From assembly GCA_030544215.1 (NCBI GenBank), contig JARZZO010000005.1:77929524-77993523 (forward strand): 64,000 bases of DNA, given 5' to 3'. This stretch comes from Zantedeschia hybrid cultivar. Taxonomy: Eukaryota; Streptophyta; Magnoliopsida; Alismatales; Araceae. A program made the position numbers and the translations under genes. Below the pieces are notes generated by a model, which saw nothing but the letters and a program-made list of their open reading frames with translations, searched no databases and was not told where the DNA came from. Below, one piece after another: positions 35,885 through 48,800 of this stretch; positions within the stretch are counted from its first letter, which is position 1; the number at the start of each line of letters is the position of its first letter.

Positions 35885-36313
35885 CTCCAGATATAAATTC
35901 CTCAAATTTTAAAAGAAGGAAATATAATTAATATTATAATAACATTATATTTTTTCCGCGACAGCAAATCCTGTTGGACACCCTTTTCCACGGTTTCGTT
36001 TGAAGCGGAGGAGGCCGAGGGAGCCCCCTCTCTCTCCCCTCCCACATTCTCTTCTTCTTCCCGCACGCAGATTCCCCCTCCTGGGCAGAAGAATTCGGAT
36101 TAGGGTTTGGTTTTGTTGTTTTCTTTTGTCCCTTCCGAGTCCTCTGCGATTGGCTGGCGCTCTCCTCCGACTTCTCCTTCTCGAGGTCGCGCGAGGTAGC
36201 GGGATTGTGGATTGGTGGGGAATTCTGTCGCTGCCGGGTGGAGGAGAGATGGTTTGAGGCGTGGAATTTAGGGTTTTTTTTTTAAGGGGTTTTGATTTGA
36301 TCGGGCTGTGGCA
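35885..36313 (+). promoter_or_regulatory. Core promoter and 5'UTR of the NPSN gene
   Basis: ATATAAATTCC at 35891 is a candidate TATA box. It is followed by a CT-rich, GC-richer leader (36028-36075). The start codon context is GCAATGGCG. Confidence 0.45.
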
Positions 36314-39300
36314 ATGGCGGGCGACGTGCCGATGAGCCCGGAGCTGGAGCAGATCGACGGCGAGATCCACGACATCTTCCGAGCTCTAGCGTGAGCTTTC
36401 TTTTTCTTTTTTAACAATTTTGTTTCCAGTTTTTTTTTCTACGTCGTCAAGTTCTCTCCTTTTTATTCCGTTTTGTGTTTGAAGAATCAATTTGGTAGTC
36501 GTGTGTCTGATTGTGTTGGGTCTGTGGGGGTTGATGTGATGTTTTGTGCGTTTTTTTTTTTTGGAGTTGGGCGGGGAAGTGAGGTTGCGGAGGGTGGTTC
36601 TGGTTGGAGGTGGCGTTAGATTTCTGCAGCAGACTTGTGATAGAGGCGCCATGGGATGTGGAAACTAGAGGTAATTTGTGTTTTATCGTGGGTAGATTCA
36701 GCTGGGCGGGAACTTGTTCAAGCCTTCAGGGACATTGATTTGCATTGAAACCAGAGCTATTCGGAATGTGGGTGGCTTAATTGAATTGTTTTGAAGCCAA
36801 AGGCTTTGCATAAAGCGGTGTTTTGACTCTGATTTCTGATGAGGGGACTAGAACAATGTGAAGCCAGCAGCTAAGCTTCCCAAACGCAGTGTTTCCCTCG
36901 AACATTGTCTTCAGCGGAGAGATGTTTCATTCAGATGTTTAAACCATCAAACTATCTGTTTTTAAATTGTACATCGTTTATGAGCATAGCATATGTTCAA
37001 GTACTTTGGTTCCAGGTTCCTCAGTTAACCAAACATTCAGAGGGTTGCAGTTAGTCCATGGTAGGGCTGCAAAACCAATACGCTCGATGAACAGCTTGTA
37101 AGACTGCTCGATAAGAACTCGGTTCAGCTTGATTCATTGAGCTCGCGAGCAACTCAATACTTGGCTCAAGCTCGTTTAATATCTAAACGAGCCAAGCTGA
37201 ACAGCCATCATAGATACTCGGCTCAAACTCGAGCTCGATTAAAATTAGTTGAACCAACCTTGAACATGGTAAAACTTGGCTCGACTCGGCTCGTTTGCAC
37301 CCCTAGTCCATGGTGCTATGAGTAAACCTCTGTGTAGAAGAGGGACTACCAAAGTTGTTTAGCATCCATAGTTTCAGTTTTCATGGATGTTTATTCTAGA
37401 ATTTTATCATGTTCTCAGTTAACCATCTATGTACATTTTTTCCTTTTATAATACAAGTGGTACCATCCACATTAAAAAAAAAAAAAAACCATGTATGTAC
37501 ATTTTGTTGTTGGTATTTTTGTTGCCATTGTTCATCAATAAAATGTGTTTATGCACGATGAAAATCTGATTGCACTTGCTCGTATTAAGGCAGAAAGATA
37601 GTAATCACCACTAGATTCACATTTACAGAGATATGTAAAAGAGAGAAGATGCTGTGTTTCCACAGTACAGGCAGCATCTTAACAAGCTTATATTCTAACA
37701 TGGAAACTGACGTGGCAACTATTGGATGTCGAAATAGACATGTGTGCACGCATGTACACACACCACATGCACATGAAATAGACGTGGTGCACACATGCTT
37801 GTTTTCTTCACTTTTATGATTAGGGATATCTGCATTGGTAGATAGAGGTATTAAATTGTGTGCCTTGACTAAGGTTGTTTGTTGCAACGAGTGAATCAAC
37901 TGGTGAAAAGTCATTATAAAAGAGGTTTGATGTTATGGCTATGTTTTAAAAGGTGATCACCTCACTCACCTATGCAAGGAGGCAAGGCAAGGCGATGAAA
38001 CATTTCTTTGTTTCCAGTTATGGTTATAATAAAGTTAAACATGTCTGATTCTTTTTCGAGCTAAAACAAATATATTAGTTTATGATTCCATTTTCAATTT
38101 CTATAGGTAAGAGAAAAGGTATCAGATTTATATTATATCCAGTCTTACCTTTTTGTCTAATATTTGGATGAGATGCATTTTCTATCCGATTTGATATATA
38201 TTATAATTTTCATTCAAATTTATCTCCATTTAGTTTTGAATTAGTTGTTAGAAGTCTAGAAGCTGAGGTTTAGAACCATACATTTTGGCCTTTGTCTCCA
38301 GTATGTTATCAGGGCATTCAACATCCAAATATGTCTTTAAAGTCAAAAACCGATCGAAATGGTGGCAATTTGGATTCTGTTTACAGACATATGGCTTAAC
38401 CTGATTTCTACTCTTTCCCCATCTTAGTTGCAAAAAAAAGTGCAACACTTTCAAAGCTGTCTTCCATAATTCCATTTCTATTAACGTAGTGATTTGATCT
38501 ATCAATGTTTTACCCTTTTTTGTTGTCATATTACTTGTGTGTGACCTAAGTTCTCATTTGTTTGATATAAGTTTTGTTGTTTCATTCAGCTTGGAAATTG
38601 TTGTATAGTTCCTCATTCTTTCCTATCTGTGTTATAGTTAATGAAGTTCATTATTTTATGGTTATTATCCTTTGAAGACTCATGAATTCAAATATTTTTC
38701 CTCTGCAGAAATGGATTTCAGAAATTGGATAAGATTAAAGATCCCAGTAGGCAAACTAAACAATTGGAGGAGCTCACTGGAAAGATGAGGGAATGCAAAC
38801 GGTTTGTCAGATCTCCCCTTTATGTTTTTTTATTGTCATGTATATGGAGCATATTGGGGTTCTCAATGGGTTAATTTAGATAGAATTCAGTTGTATAATA
38901 TTTTTTATGCATTTTTCCAGTGATCACCCTACCTTATTTGGGTTTGCTACATTGATGGGTATATAGTGCTTTTTGCCTTATGATCTGGTCTGTTGCTTTT
39001 TAAAAAAAAAAATCAAACTAATAGAAGAGTAGTGTTTCATTGATTATGAAGCAGTCTGTTCTTTTTTTTTATTTTAATTTCAGATTAATAAAAGAATTTG
39101 ATCGTGAACTTAAAGATGAGGAGAGCAAAATTCCTCCAGAGGTCAACAGGCAGCTCAATGACAAGAAACAATCAATGGTTGGTTGGTTTTCCTTTTTCTC
39201 TAAGGATCTTTGGTTTCTTGCTTTCAGTTAACAGAATTTCCTTTGTCAATGCAGATCAAAGAGCTGAATTCATATGTGGCTCTTAGAAAAACGTAAGTTC

Positions 39301-42300
39301 TTCTTCTTTATACTCACTTTGAAAAACATGTGTATTGTGTTTAGGTCTTGTTTGGAAAGCAATGTCTCCCACTATGATGTTGTACTTTACAGTCTTTGTA
39401 TTGCACCATTATACCTCTTTATCATTGAACTGATTTTGTGTTGTTCAGGCCTATTACATTGTCAAGTTAGTGTGTGGGAGAATCGGGACTAGCTAACAGA
39501 ATTTGAAGTCAGGACAGCTGCATATATGCACATCCTACATATATCTGCTTGTGGAACTAATTTCAAATTGCATTCACACAAGAAATAGTTTCCTTGTCTA
39601 CTTGTTGCTGAAGCTGTAAGGAACCACTTTCTAAAAATGTTTGTTGTCAAGGAATATCAGGAAAAGACTAGAAATTCTTTTTGTCCCTCTCACAAAATGG
39701 TCATTTGAAAACAGCTGTATGTATATGCAATTCAAGTTCCCCTAGATTGAGATGATTGCATGATGTTCTGAAGGTAGGTTGGAAAGAGCACATCTCAGTT
39801 ACTTTAGCAGCCCTTCAGCTGAGCTTGAACTCCAAGACCAGATGTAAATGCAAAATGTGCTTCTGCGCATGCAGCAGTGTGGTTGAATAGAAGGTTTGTT
39901 TATACAGATCTACACTAATCAAAGAAAATGTGTGATACACTTTGTACGTTATAGGTTCATGGGCATACTAGCAGGGGATGGCATGATATATCATGCACAT
40001 ATCAATTTCTTTTCATCTGATGGTTTTCAGAATTTTCAGGAAAGTGCTACCTTCCAAACCAGTTGTTATGAGGATTTTTGTGTGAACTTAGAAGCTGCTG
40101 TCTGGACCTTAGCTGGAAACTGTGGCTGGAGTAGTGGAATGGGATATGTCGTTGATTGATTAATGGTCGAATTTGGGATCTGCAGCTGGGAACATATGAA
40201 CATGTTGCAGCAATGTCTAATTTGATCCTAAATATATCACAACACCTGGGATTCACAGAGTTTCCTTGAATATATGTCCTAGGTTGAAGTTGAACTAAAA
40301 TATCTGAGGACAATGGGTAAAAAAACAAAATAAGATATGAAGCTTTAAGTATTGAAAATTTGTAGGGCTGGTAGATGTGATCACCATCTCAAGCCTCATT
40401 CAAACTTAAGTCAATCAAGGTCAACCAAGAAAATAAAGGAATATAAAATCAGATAGAAAAAGATAGTGAGAGTGTGTGTGCAAAATGAAGAGAAGAAGAA
40501 AAAATACTAGCAAAAATAAATAGCATTCTTTGTATGATCGAGGGACAAACCCATTGTCAACCACTGGATCCAAGATATGCCCAGATACCTCAGCTGATCT
40601 TCACTGTACAAACAGACCACTTCTCAGACTACCTGCTCAAGCTTCTGAGCGTGATGTGTATATGTGTGGCCCAATCCCGCAACCTTAATGTAACGATCCG
40701 ATCCAATCCTTGTGAGGTATTGTCCGCATGGTTTTGTCCTCAAAAGGTGCCTCACATCTTTAGGGAGCTTGACCCGGACGTTCCCTTATCTCCAAGAGAC
40801 AGATCTTGTGGGTCCGTCCCACTAGTGAAACGATGCCACTTCTTTTCTTAAAAAGGACAAAACATTGTAGGAATCATCGTTCATCAACAATATAGGGGTT
40901 CATAGTAATCATGGAAGGCTTTCTTCTCTTCAGTTTCTTTCGTAAGTCTTTCTTTCATAGGGAGTGTACGGGAGTGTGCCTCCTACTGTTCATATTCTTA
41001 TTATTTTCTCTTCCTTCTTGTGGTCATCATAAGCATCATGAAATTCTTTCATATTTCATGCTAAAGTAGTAATAATATAAGTTCTAAATGAGATATGGAG
41101 CTTGAGGCTCCAACACTTTTGTTTCATAAAGTAATCTTCCATGCTCATTTGCATCTCAAATGGACTTGGTCCATCAGTTCTTTTTACTTCATGGGGAGGA
41201 AGGTTTCATATGCTCTCTTTATAGCCCATTATAGCCCAACATCTTATAGCCCACTAGGGCCATTAAAAGTCCAATAAAAATTATAGTTTTGATAAATTAT
41301 CCGTTAAAGCCCAATAAAACCTCATTAAAATAGGTCCAAATACAGCCCATGAAAGTCTAATAGAAGCCCATTAGAACCATGTCTGCACGCCCAATAACAA
41401 CCCACTAGAACCTTTAACTTAAGGCCTATTAGTCTTAAGGAAAATTTTACATTTAAACCCTAGGTTTCTTCTTAATTATATATATGTCCCTATCTAATTT
41501 AGTGGGTCCTTACGTCCTCCCCTCCTCATAAGAATTCCATTCTCAAAATTTCACGACAATTTATAATCTTCACTTCATAAGGAACATTACATTTGTGGAG
41601 TTGTACATTGCTAGAAATTGCAATTTCTAAATAAATAGGAAACATGTGCCTTCATCTCATCCTCCTCTAAAATCTGATAGAACTTCTTACCCCTTTTAGA
41701 ATAAAACACAACTCTATACTTCCTTGTGATGTCATCCAAGTGAGGACTAGTTTTGTTTCTCTTCACTCATAATTTTTCTATTAACTAAATGAGATTTTTA
41801 GTGTTCATCTAAATCTCATTTAACTTATCATATCTTTCTTCAAACTGAGATCACGAAAATTACCATTTTCTTTCTACCCCCATATACTACCAAGATCATA
41901 AAAGGAACCCCTATAAGTTCATGTTAAGGTTTCTTTAGGACGCAAGTGTGACATCTAGAAATGTAGGATACGGAATTTCTTTCGTGTTTTTTATAACTAA
42001 AATTAAGTTTGTCATTCCATCATATTTCCACTGCGCTACTTTGATAGGTATGTTCTTAGCATGGGCTACCCGTAGGAACGGACTACCCGCAAGAGAAGCG
42101 GTGTGGAGCCACCATAGTGTGGAGCTATCACTGTGACTGGGGGCTAGGACGAGAATGAACCAGATTAGTCCTGTATCAGAAAACGGGAAAAAGTTATTGG
42201 ACTATATATGTGGGATTTATATCCATAACTTGTGGGGCACCTTTTGGAGACAAAATCGTGCAGACTTAACCAAAGCGGACAATACCTCACAAAAGTTGGA

Positions 42301-42810
42301 TCGGATCGTTACATAATGGTATCAGTGCAGGACCCGTGCAGTACAATACATGCTGGTTTGGAGACGAATCGTGCGCAAGTTGGTGGGCCTATAATGACCC
42401 AGTCACGAGCTAGGCAGGAGGAGAGAACTATCCGTAAGAAAGGGTTATAGCTTCCACGGTGTGTAGTCACCATGGTGTGGAGCTACCACTGCAATCGAGG
42501 GCTGGGGTGGGAATGAACCGGATTAGTCATGTATCAGAAAATAGAAAAAATTTATTAGGCTATATATGTGGGATTTATATTATAACTTGTGAGGTGCCTT
42601 TTGGGGACAAAACCGTGCGGGCTTGGAAGCGGACAATACCTTACAATGGTTGGATCCAATTGTTACACTCAATATGAAAATTGAGCCGCAGTACTAATGG
42701 CCTCTCCCAGAAAGAGGAAAGGGTCTTACCTCAGGCAACTTTAGCGGCAAAGCATGGAGGGGTATATTCACCATCTAGAGTCTCCTTCCTTGTCCTATTC
42801 CAACTCGCAT

Positions 42811-42850
<40 letters not shown>

Positions 42851-45800
42851 GCACATGTAAGCATGACACCCTATACTTATCATGGATGGCAGTACCGGTA
42901 CCGGTACGTACCGGCTGGTACCGGCCTAGTATCGGCCGATACCCTTTACAGGGGTGGTACTGGTGCCGGCCGATACTGGTATGTACCGGCCGGTACGTAC
43001 CGGTATCGGCCGGTACTGCCAACCATGATACTTATGGTAATATAAAACGAAACAAACACTCCTTGATGGTAAATAAGGGATAATTTCATATTAACCACCC
43101 TTGTAATTTTAAATTTCAAAAAATACTATGCTTACTGCATGTTATCCTACACCCATATCTATCAAATATTCTATTTCACTATTTCGGTGGCATTTGTGAA
43201 ATGTTTATACATATCAAATGTGCCATCTCTGTGGCAATTTTGGAATGTTAATGTTATACATATTAGGAGGAGGTAATATCCAGGTAAGGTATTTTAAAAT
43301 TTAACCTACAGAGATTATCCCTATAAATAATTCCTGTTATGGCAAATATATAAGTGGACTTCTCAACATGACATGAAAAGTTTGAAAAAGCAATCAATTT
43401 TCTACTTCATGTGTGACCTCTTTTTGTTGTTTATGCCCAATCTAGATCAACCTTTTTCCAGGGCATCTGGCATTTCACTTCAATTAACTCGTATCAGATA
43501 ATGTCCTCCGCAGCCTCGTTGAGAAGCTTACATGAAGGCAGGTTTTTCTTTATTCGGTGTCTTAGGAGTTTATGAAAATTTCCTTGTCCTTTGTAAAGGG
43601 AATTTCTACTTCCCAGACTAAAAATCACTATGAGCAAATAAATGTTCCATGGTTAGGGGTTATTTGGAGAAGTCAAATCTCATGCAGGTTAGTGCCAAGT
43701 CTGATCCATTGCTAATAGAGTGATATAGAGATCTACCAAGAGTGAGAGAGAAGCTTGGTTTTTGTCCCAGAAGAAAAAAGTTTCCTAGGTCTTTAAGTAG
43801 GAAAGTGTTTGGGATAATTTTCCTACCCAAGGGAAAAAAAAAAGTCCCTAATCATTTATTTTGTTTATCTCGAATCCTGGGAAAATGACTTTCCTCGGGA
43901 AGTGGACTTTCCTGCCTATTTTCCTGAAACCCCTAATCACTCTCAGCTTCAATCGGCATAATTCCCAGCCAAGTTGGTTGATGAGTAGATGAGGCATAGC
44001 CTAATTTTGTATGTTGGAAACCATAGTAAAGTCACAGCAGTATTCCCTGTAGTTGTGTTCTGTATGAAGTAAATGATGCAACAAGTGTATGAAAAATTAG
44101 ATCAAAAACAGGTGCAAAAAGGCTGAAATGAGATGTACATCAAGAGGACTCCCAAGTAGGAAAGTGACATGCACAATGAATGTTAAAAGGAGAGGGGTTG
44201 GCAAATCCCAAGGACCTAGACTTTACATCCCCTTTTTCTCTCCATTGCCAGCTTCGTTATACGAAACATATGCATGAACATAAAGGGATAATCCTTCAAA
44301 CATGTATATAAGGTTCTAAATATGAAAATGTTTTCCTTCTAACAGCTTTGTTCCGTTTCCTTATATGGGAATTCTGTGCAACATTAAATAAATGGAAATG
44401 GGACAGAAATAGCTGATTCTTAGTGAATTCTACTTCTGGGTTGGGAGTGAATGGTGAGGTTTGTTGCTCATGGTTTTCCACATCATGTCCAATGGCAGGC
44501 AAAGATGAAATTCCAAAGCAAATTGCTTACATGAGGCTTGCTACATGTGGATCAGTTGGCATTCTTCATGGAGGAACTAGTACTCTATCATTTATGTGAG
44601 GAGACTGATTCCATTCATAATGTGTTTTGAATATGTTTCTTTTAAAGGTGGTTTATGAAGTTATTTGGAGGCCACCAGTTTGCAAGTGATGTTGACTATA
44701 TAGCAGTGTAGTAGTCATTGAGTGATGATCAATGTGGGTGGTATATGATTTTTCGTGCGGCATAGTTTCTTTCTTCCTTTTTCGTGGGTAGAGAGAGAGT
44801 CGGGTGTTTGGAACCTAACCTAGCTATCTCTCATGTCGGATTGTTTTAAAAAAATCATGTCGTTTTGGGTCTTTTTGTTTTTATCTGAAGAAATATAGGT
44901 CGGTTTTATGTATTTTATTTTTTGGACTATGAGAGCTTAGGATTAGCCCTCAGGGAGTCCGGGACTTCGGATCAGGCGAAGGTCCGAGTATATGACCTCT
45001 CTCCACCGACCTCGGTCAGTGTTAATTACGTCAAGCAACCGCTCGACAACCCTTGATTAACCGTCCGTTGATGCCTTTATAACATGCAACACTACTACTA
45101 CAGGCAGCACATGCATATGAAGATATGTTTTAGATTAAGCTCTTGGCCTCACCCAAGTTTAGGATGGGTTTATAATTGATTGGGGGACTTTTTAAGAGAT
45201 TTTGGATTGACCCCGAGTTATCTGGATTGATTCTAAGTATTTTAGACCCATAAGGATATTTTTGTAATTATGCCAAGTTGGAGGGTATAGGGGTATTATG
45301 GTCACTTTAAGTTTTTAGCATTTTAGAGAAACTTGAAAACCCTTAGAATGTATTTTAGGATCATTTTAGACATATTTAAGTTATAGGAGTATTTTGATAA
45401 TTTTACCTTAAATCGGATTTATTAGACTTAGAGTCTATTTTTATGAGATTTTTATTTATTTTTATCATACTGAGGGTATTTTGATAATTTTACCCATCTT
45501 ATTAAGGTTTGGAGGGTATTTTGGACATATGAGAGATTTTGATATTCTTTTAAGAATTTTCTGTGATTTTTACAGATTTTTATCATGGGTGAGGGTATTT
45601 TCCTAATTTCATTAAGTTCTAGGGGCATTTTGATCATTTTGGAAATTTTATATGTTTTCAGATTTGGTTCTCTGTTTTTTACTGGTTTTTACTTAATTTT
45701 ACTGATCTTTTTATTAATTTTACTGATTTTTATTAATTAATTGGATATATGAAGGATATTTAAGTCATGTTTTTGGGTTTATGTAATTTCTGGATTTAGT

Positions 45801-48800
45801 TTTCTGATTTTTACTGAGTATTACTGGTTTTTACAGAATTTTTCTTAAATAATTTTCGCAGATTTTATTAATTAATTAAGCATGGGGAGTATTTAAGTCA
45901 TTTTTTAACTTAAGTATATTATTTTATGTCTCAATGTCTCATTATTGAGTTTTGATTATGAGTCTAGATTTAATTATGTATGGGATGAGGCCAAGAATAT
46001 TGAACATTTAATTATGTACGTATTCATTTTAATTAGTTATTAAACTAATTAATAATTTAATTATATATGTGAAAATATAATAATATAATGTTATTTAAGT
46101 AATAGATTTATGAACACACATGCACACATATATGCTCAAAGAACAAATATTGGCATTTCATTCATTATTTCGGCATAATCTCGTCTTATAAAACGGCGAT
46201 TTTTACAATATAAATTCGGCAGAGCTTCCCCTTAGGAATAAACCTTAGGAAGAGAGTCCTCCGAGATGAAAAATATCCTTCAAATGCAGCAAACCCGGGC
46301 AAGAGCACCGGATTTGGTCTTCAAATGGGTAGAGTTTCCCCTAGAAAATTTTGGGCCAAATGGACATGGAGTTCTTCTTACCCCCTTGGGGGGTATTTAT
46401 AGGCCATGGGGGCCTCAACCGGTGGGGGTACCCACCGTGGAACTTTGAGGTGGGGGGTGCCACCGGAGGATTTTTCGAGTGGGGGTGAAAGAGAAATTAG
46501 ATAGAGGGGGAGGGGGCCCGGTTGGCACCCCCACCGGTTGGGAACCGATGGGGGGTGCCACCAGTTTATCCCCCTCCCCACTAGTTAAGAACCGGTGGGG
46601 GGGGTGCCACCGGTTTGAGGAACCAGTGGCCACCCCCATTCTCCTCCTCTTTATTTTATTCCTTCTCTTGTTTGTATTAAATAAGATGAACTCCATTTAA
46701 CCCCCTCCATTTTCTAGTCACGTGGGAGGTTTTCAATAATGGAGGCCAATGATTGGCCATTAAAGTCTTCTTTAGTGGAGAACCCACTAATATAGGGAGC
46801 CTAAATGGGCATTAACCCTCTTAAACAAAGGCCATAAAAGGCCATTAATGCTCCTCTCCCCATTCTTTTTCTCTGCATAAATGAGAGGAGGACCTCCCAC
46901 CGGTTGGGGGGGTTTCTCTCTCTTTTTTAATGGGTTCAAGACCCCCCACCGGTGGGGGGTTCCATGGGAACCGGTGAGGGGGGGGGGGGGTTCTAGCCTC
47001 CCTCCTTTCTTTTTTTATTGCCCCATTAAAGGCCATTGATGGGGCTTTATTTGAAATTTTTTTCTTCTTTTGTACCCTTCAGAAAATGGGTTCAACATCG
47101 GGACAGGATGATATTCAGCAGGATGAGAGTCTGTATCCTGATAAACATGTGGTTCATATGTAACAATTGTCCGATGCCGGTACATATCTGTATCTGTCCA
47201 TTTCGGTTGTATGAAACTGGTACCGGCTGGTGTCAGCCCGGTACCGGTCACCCCCTGTATTGATACTGGTACTGACCAATATCGATGTGTATCGGTCAAT
47301 ACTGCCAACCATATTGGTAAGGGGGGTTGTATCAGTAATTACTGAAAAAAGGGGGTTAGTATCAGTAGCAATGTAGCATTTGGCTTCATTTGCATAAATA
47401 GGATTTCCCATGCCTACTATGTGTAGGCGTAGGCTCATATTTTACTTTTTCATCCCCTTCTGCTGCACTTATTATCTAATGAAACTGTGGTAAGTTGGTT
47501 TCAGACAGAATGAACAAATGAGGACAAGAATAAAGGCAAAATTGTGCCAATACTCTTTCCTTATTAGCAACTTTCACCTTTTAGAGATCTCAAATGCAGA
47601 TTCTTGAAAAAGAGAGAAAAGTTTGCAAAGCAAATCTATATTCAACATTGTTTTGCTCTTTTGCAAGTTTCATTTGACTTCAATATGTGTGATAAAATTT
47701 TGCAGGACTGGTGATTTTGTTTGATAAGCATATGCTCATAGCTGTCGACTGAGTATAATGTTGATGTCTGAGGTTGTTTCAGCATATTCAGATGAACTTG
47801 ATTCTAATGTTAATTTTAAGAAAATTGATATTTTTGTCAGTTCCGTGTCAGAGGTATATTGATCAATGATGCTGATATGAGTTCCTGACTCAGCCAGTAT
47901 CTTGGTTACAGATTATAGTGATGACAATGGGGAAAAGTCCATTGATGAACAATTTTGTTAATCCATGATAAGCTTAGCAATTTGTATCATATCATCTTTA
48001 GATTTTGCAGTGGCTTGGTGATTGAGGTGGCAGATCAGTCTGGCCTTTTTGTTTATCCACTTTTGAAGTGGAGATACTTTTTCAAAGTGTTGATAGGTTG
48101 TAAACGAGTTATTGTTCCGTTTTTGGTGAAAGTTAGGAAACATGTTGAACTAGGCACATGGGGCTGTTGGTCACATGGCCTAGGCTTCACCTCAAGATCA
48201 CAGATCAAGTCGTGCTCTGCCCACTTCCTAGTGAGGCATCCAAAGGGCATTGTATTAAATTATACAGATTCTGGATCATTGCATTAAACTCATAGTGGTT
48301 TGCCTTTGGGTCGGGTGATTGGTTAGGATACATCGAAGAATCCTTGGGCCCCAAATCAGATCATGACCAACCCAATTTATTGGAATAATGTCTATCATGA
48401 CAACAGTTGAGATTAAACTTGCATGGCCCAAGGGAATGCTTCATACTCAAATTAAGGTCTAGTAAAACCTTGTGCTTTGATTCTCCTGTATGTGCATCCT
48501 CTTGCTAGATCATCAATAAAGCTTTTGTCAGCTTGTTTATTTTAACAAACATTGACGTGGGCATTAGACTTTCTGCTAGATCAAATTCAACCTTGGCAAT
48601 GTAAGTTCCATAAACCCTTTTGAGTTAAAAATAAAGAAATTCTTTCCAAAACTTGCTGTTTCAGGTTTTGTTATTTGTTGAAGAATGTTTCTTTTCCTTC
48701 TTAAGGGTGCTGTTCATTTTTGGGGATAGTGAAAGTTAATCTTTTGAATCTTTACAAAACAAGGTACCTCAACGAAGAAATGTTTTTGCCTTGTGCATGG

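Noticed and set aside
42754..43083. Open frames on both strands across 42.8-43.0 kb
   Set aside because: They translate a microsatellite and the CCGGTAC palindrome; equal openness on both strands is a by-product of the palindrome.
46415..46696. Pro/Gly-rich open frames in the GC-rich block
   Set aside because: Products of the CCACCGGT minisatellite with no conserved domain.
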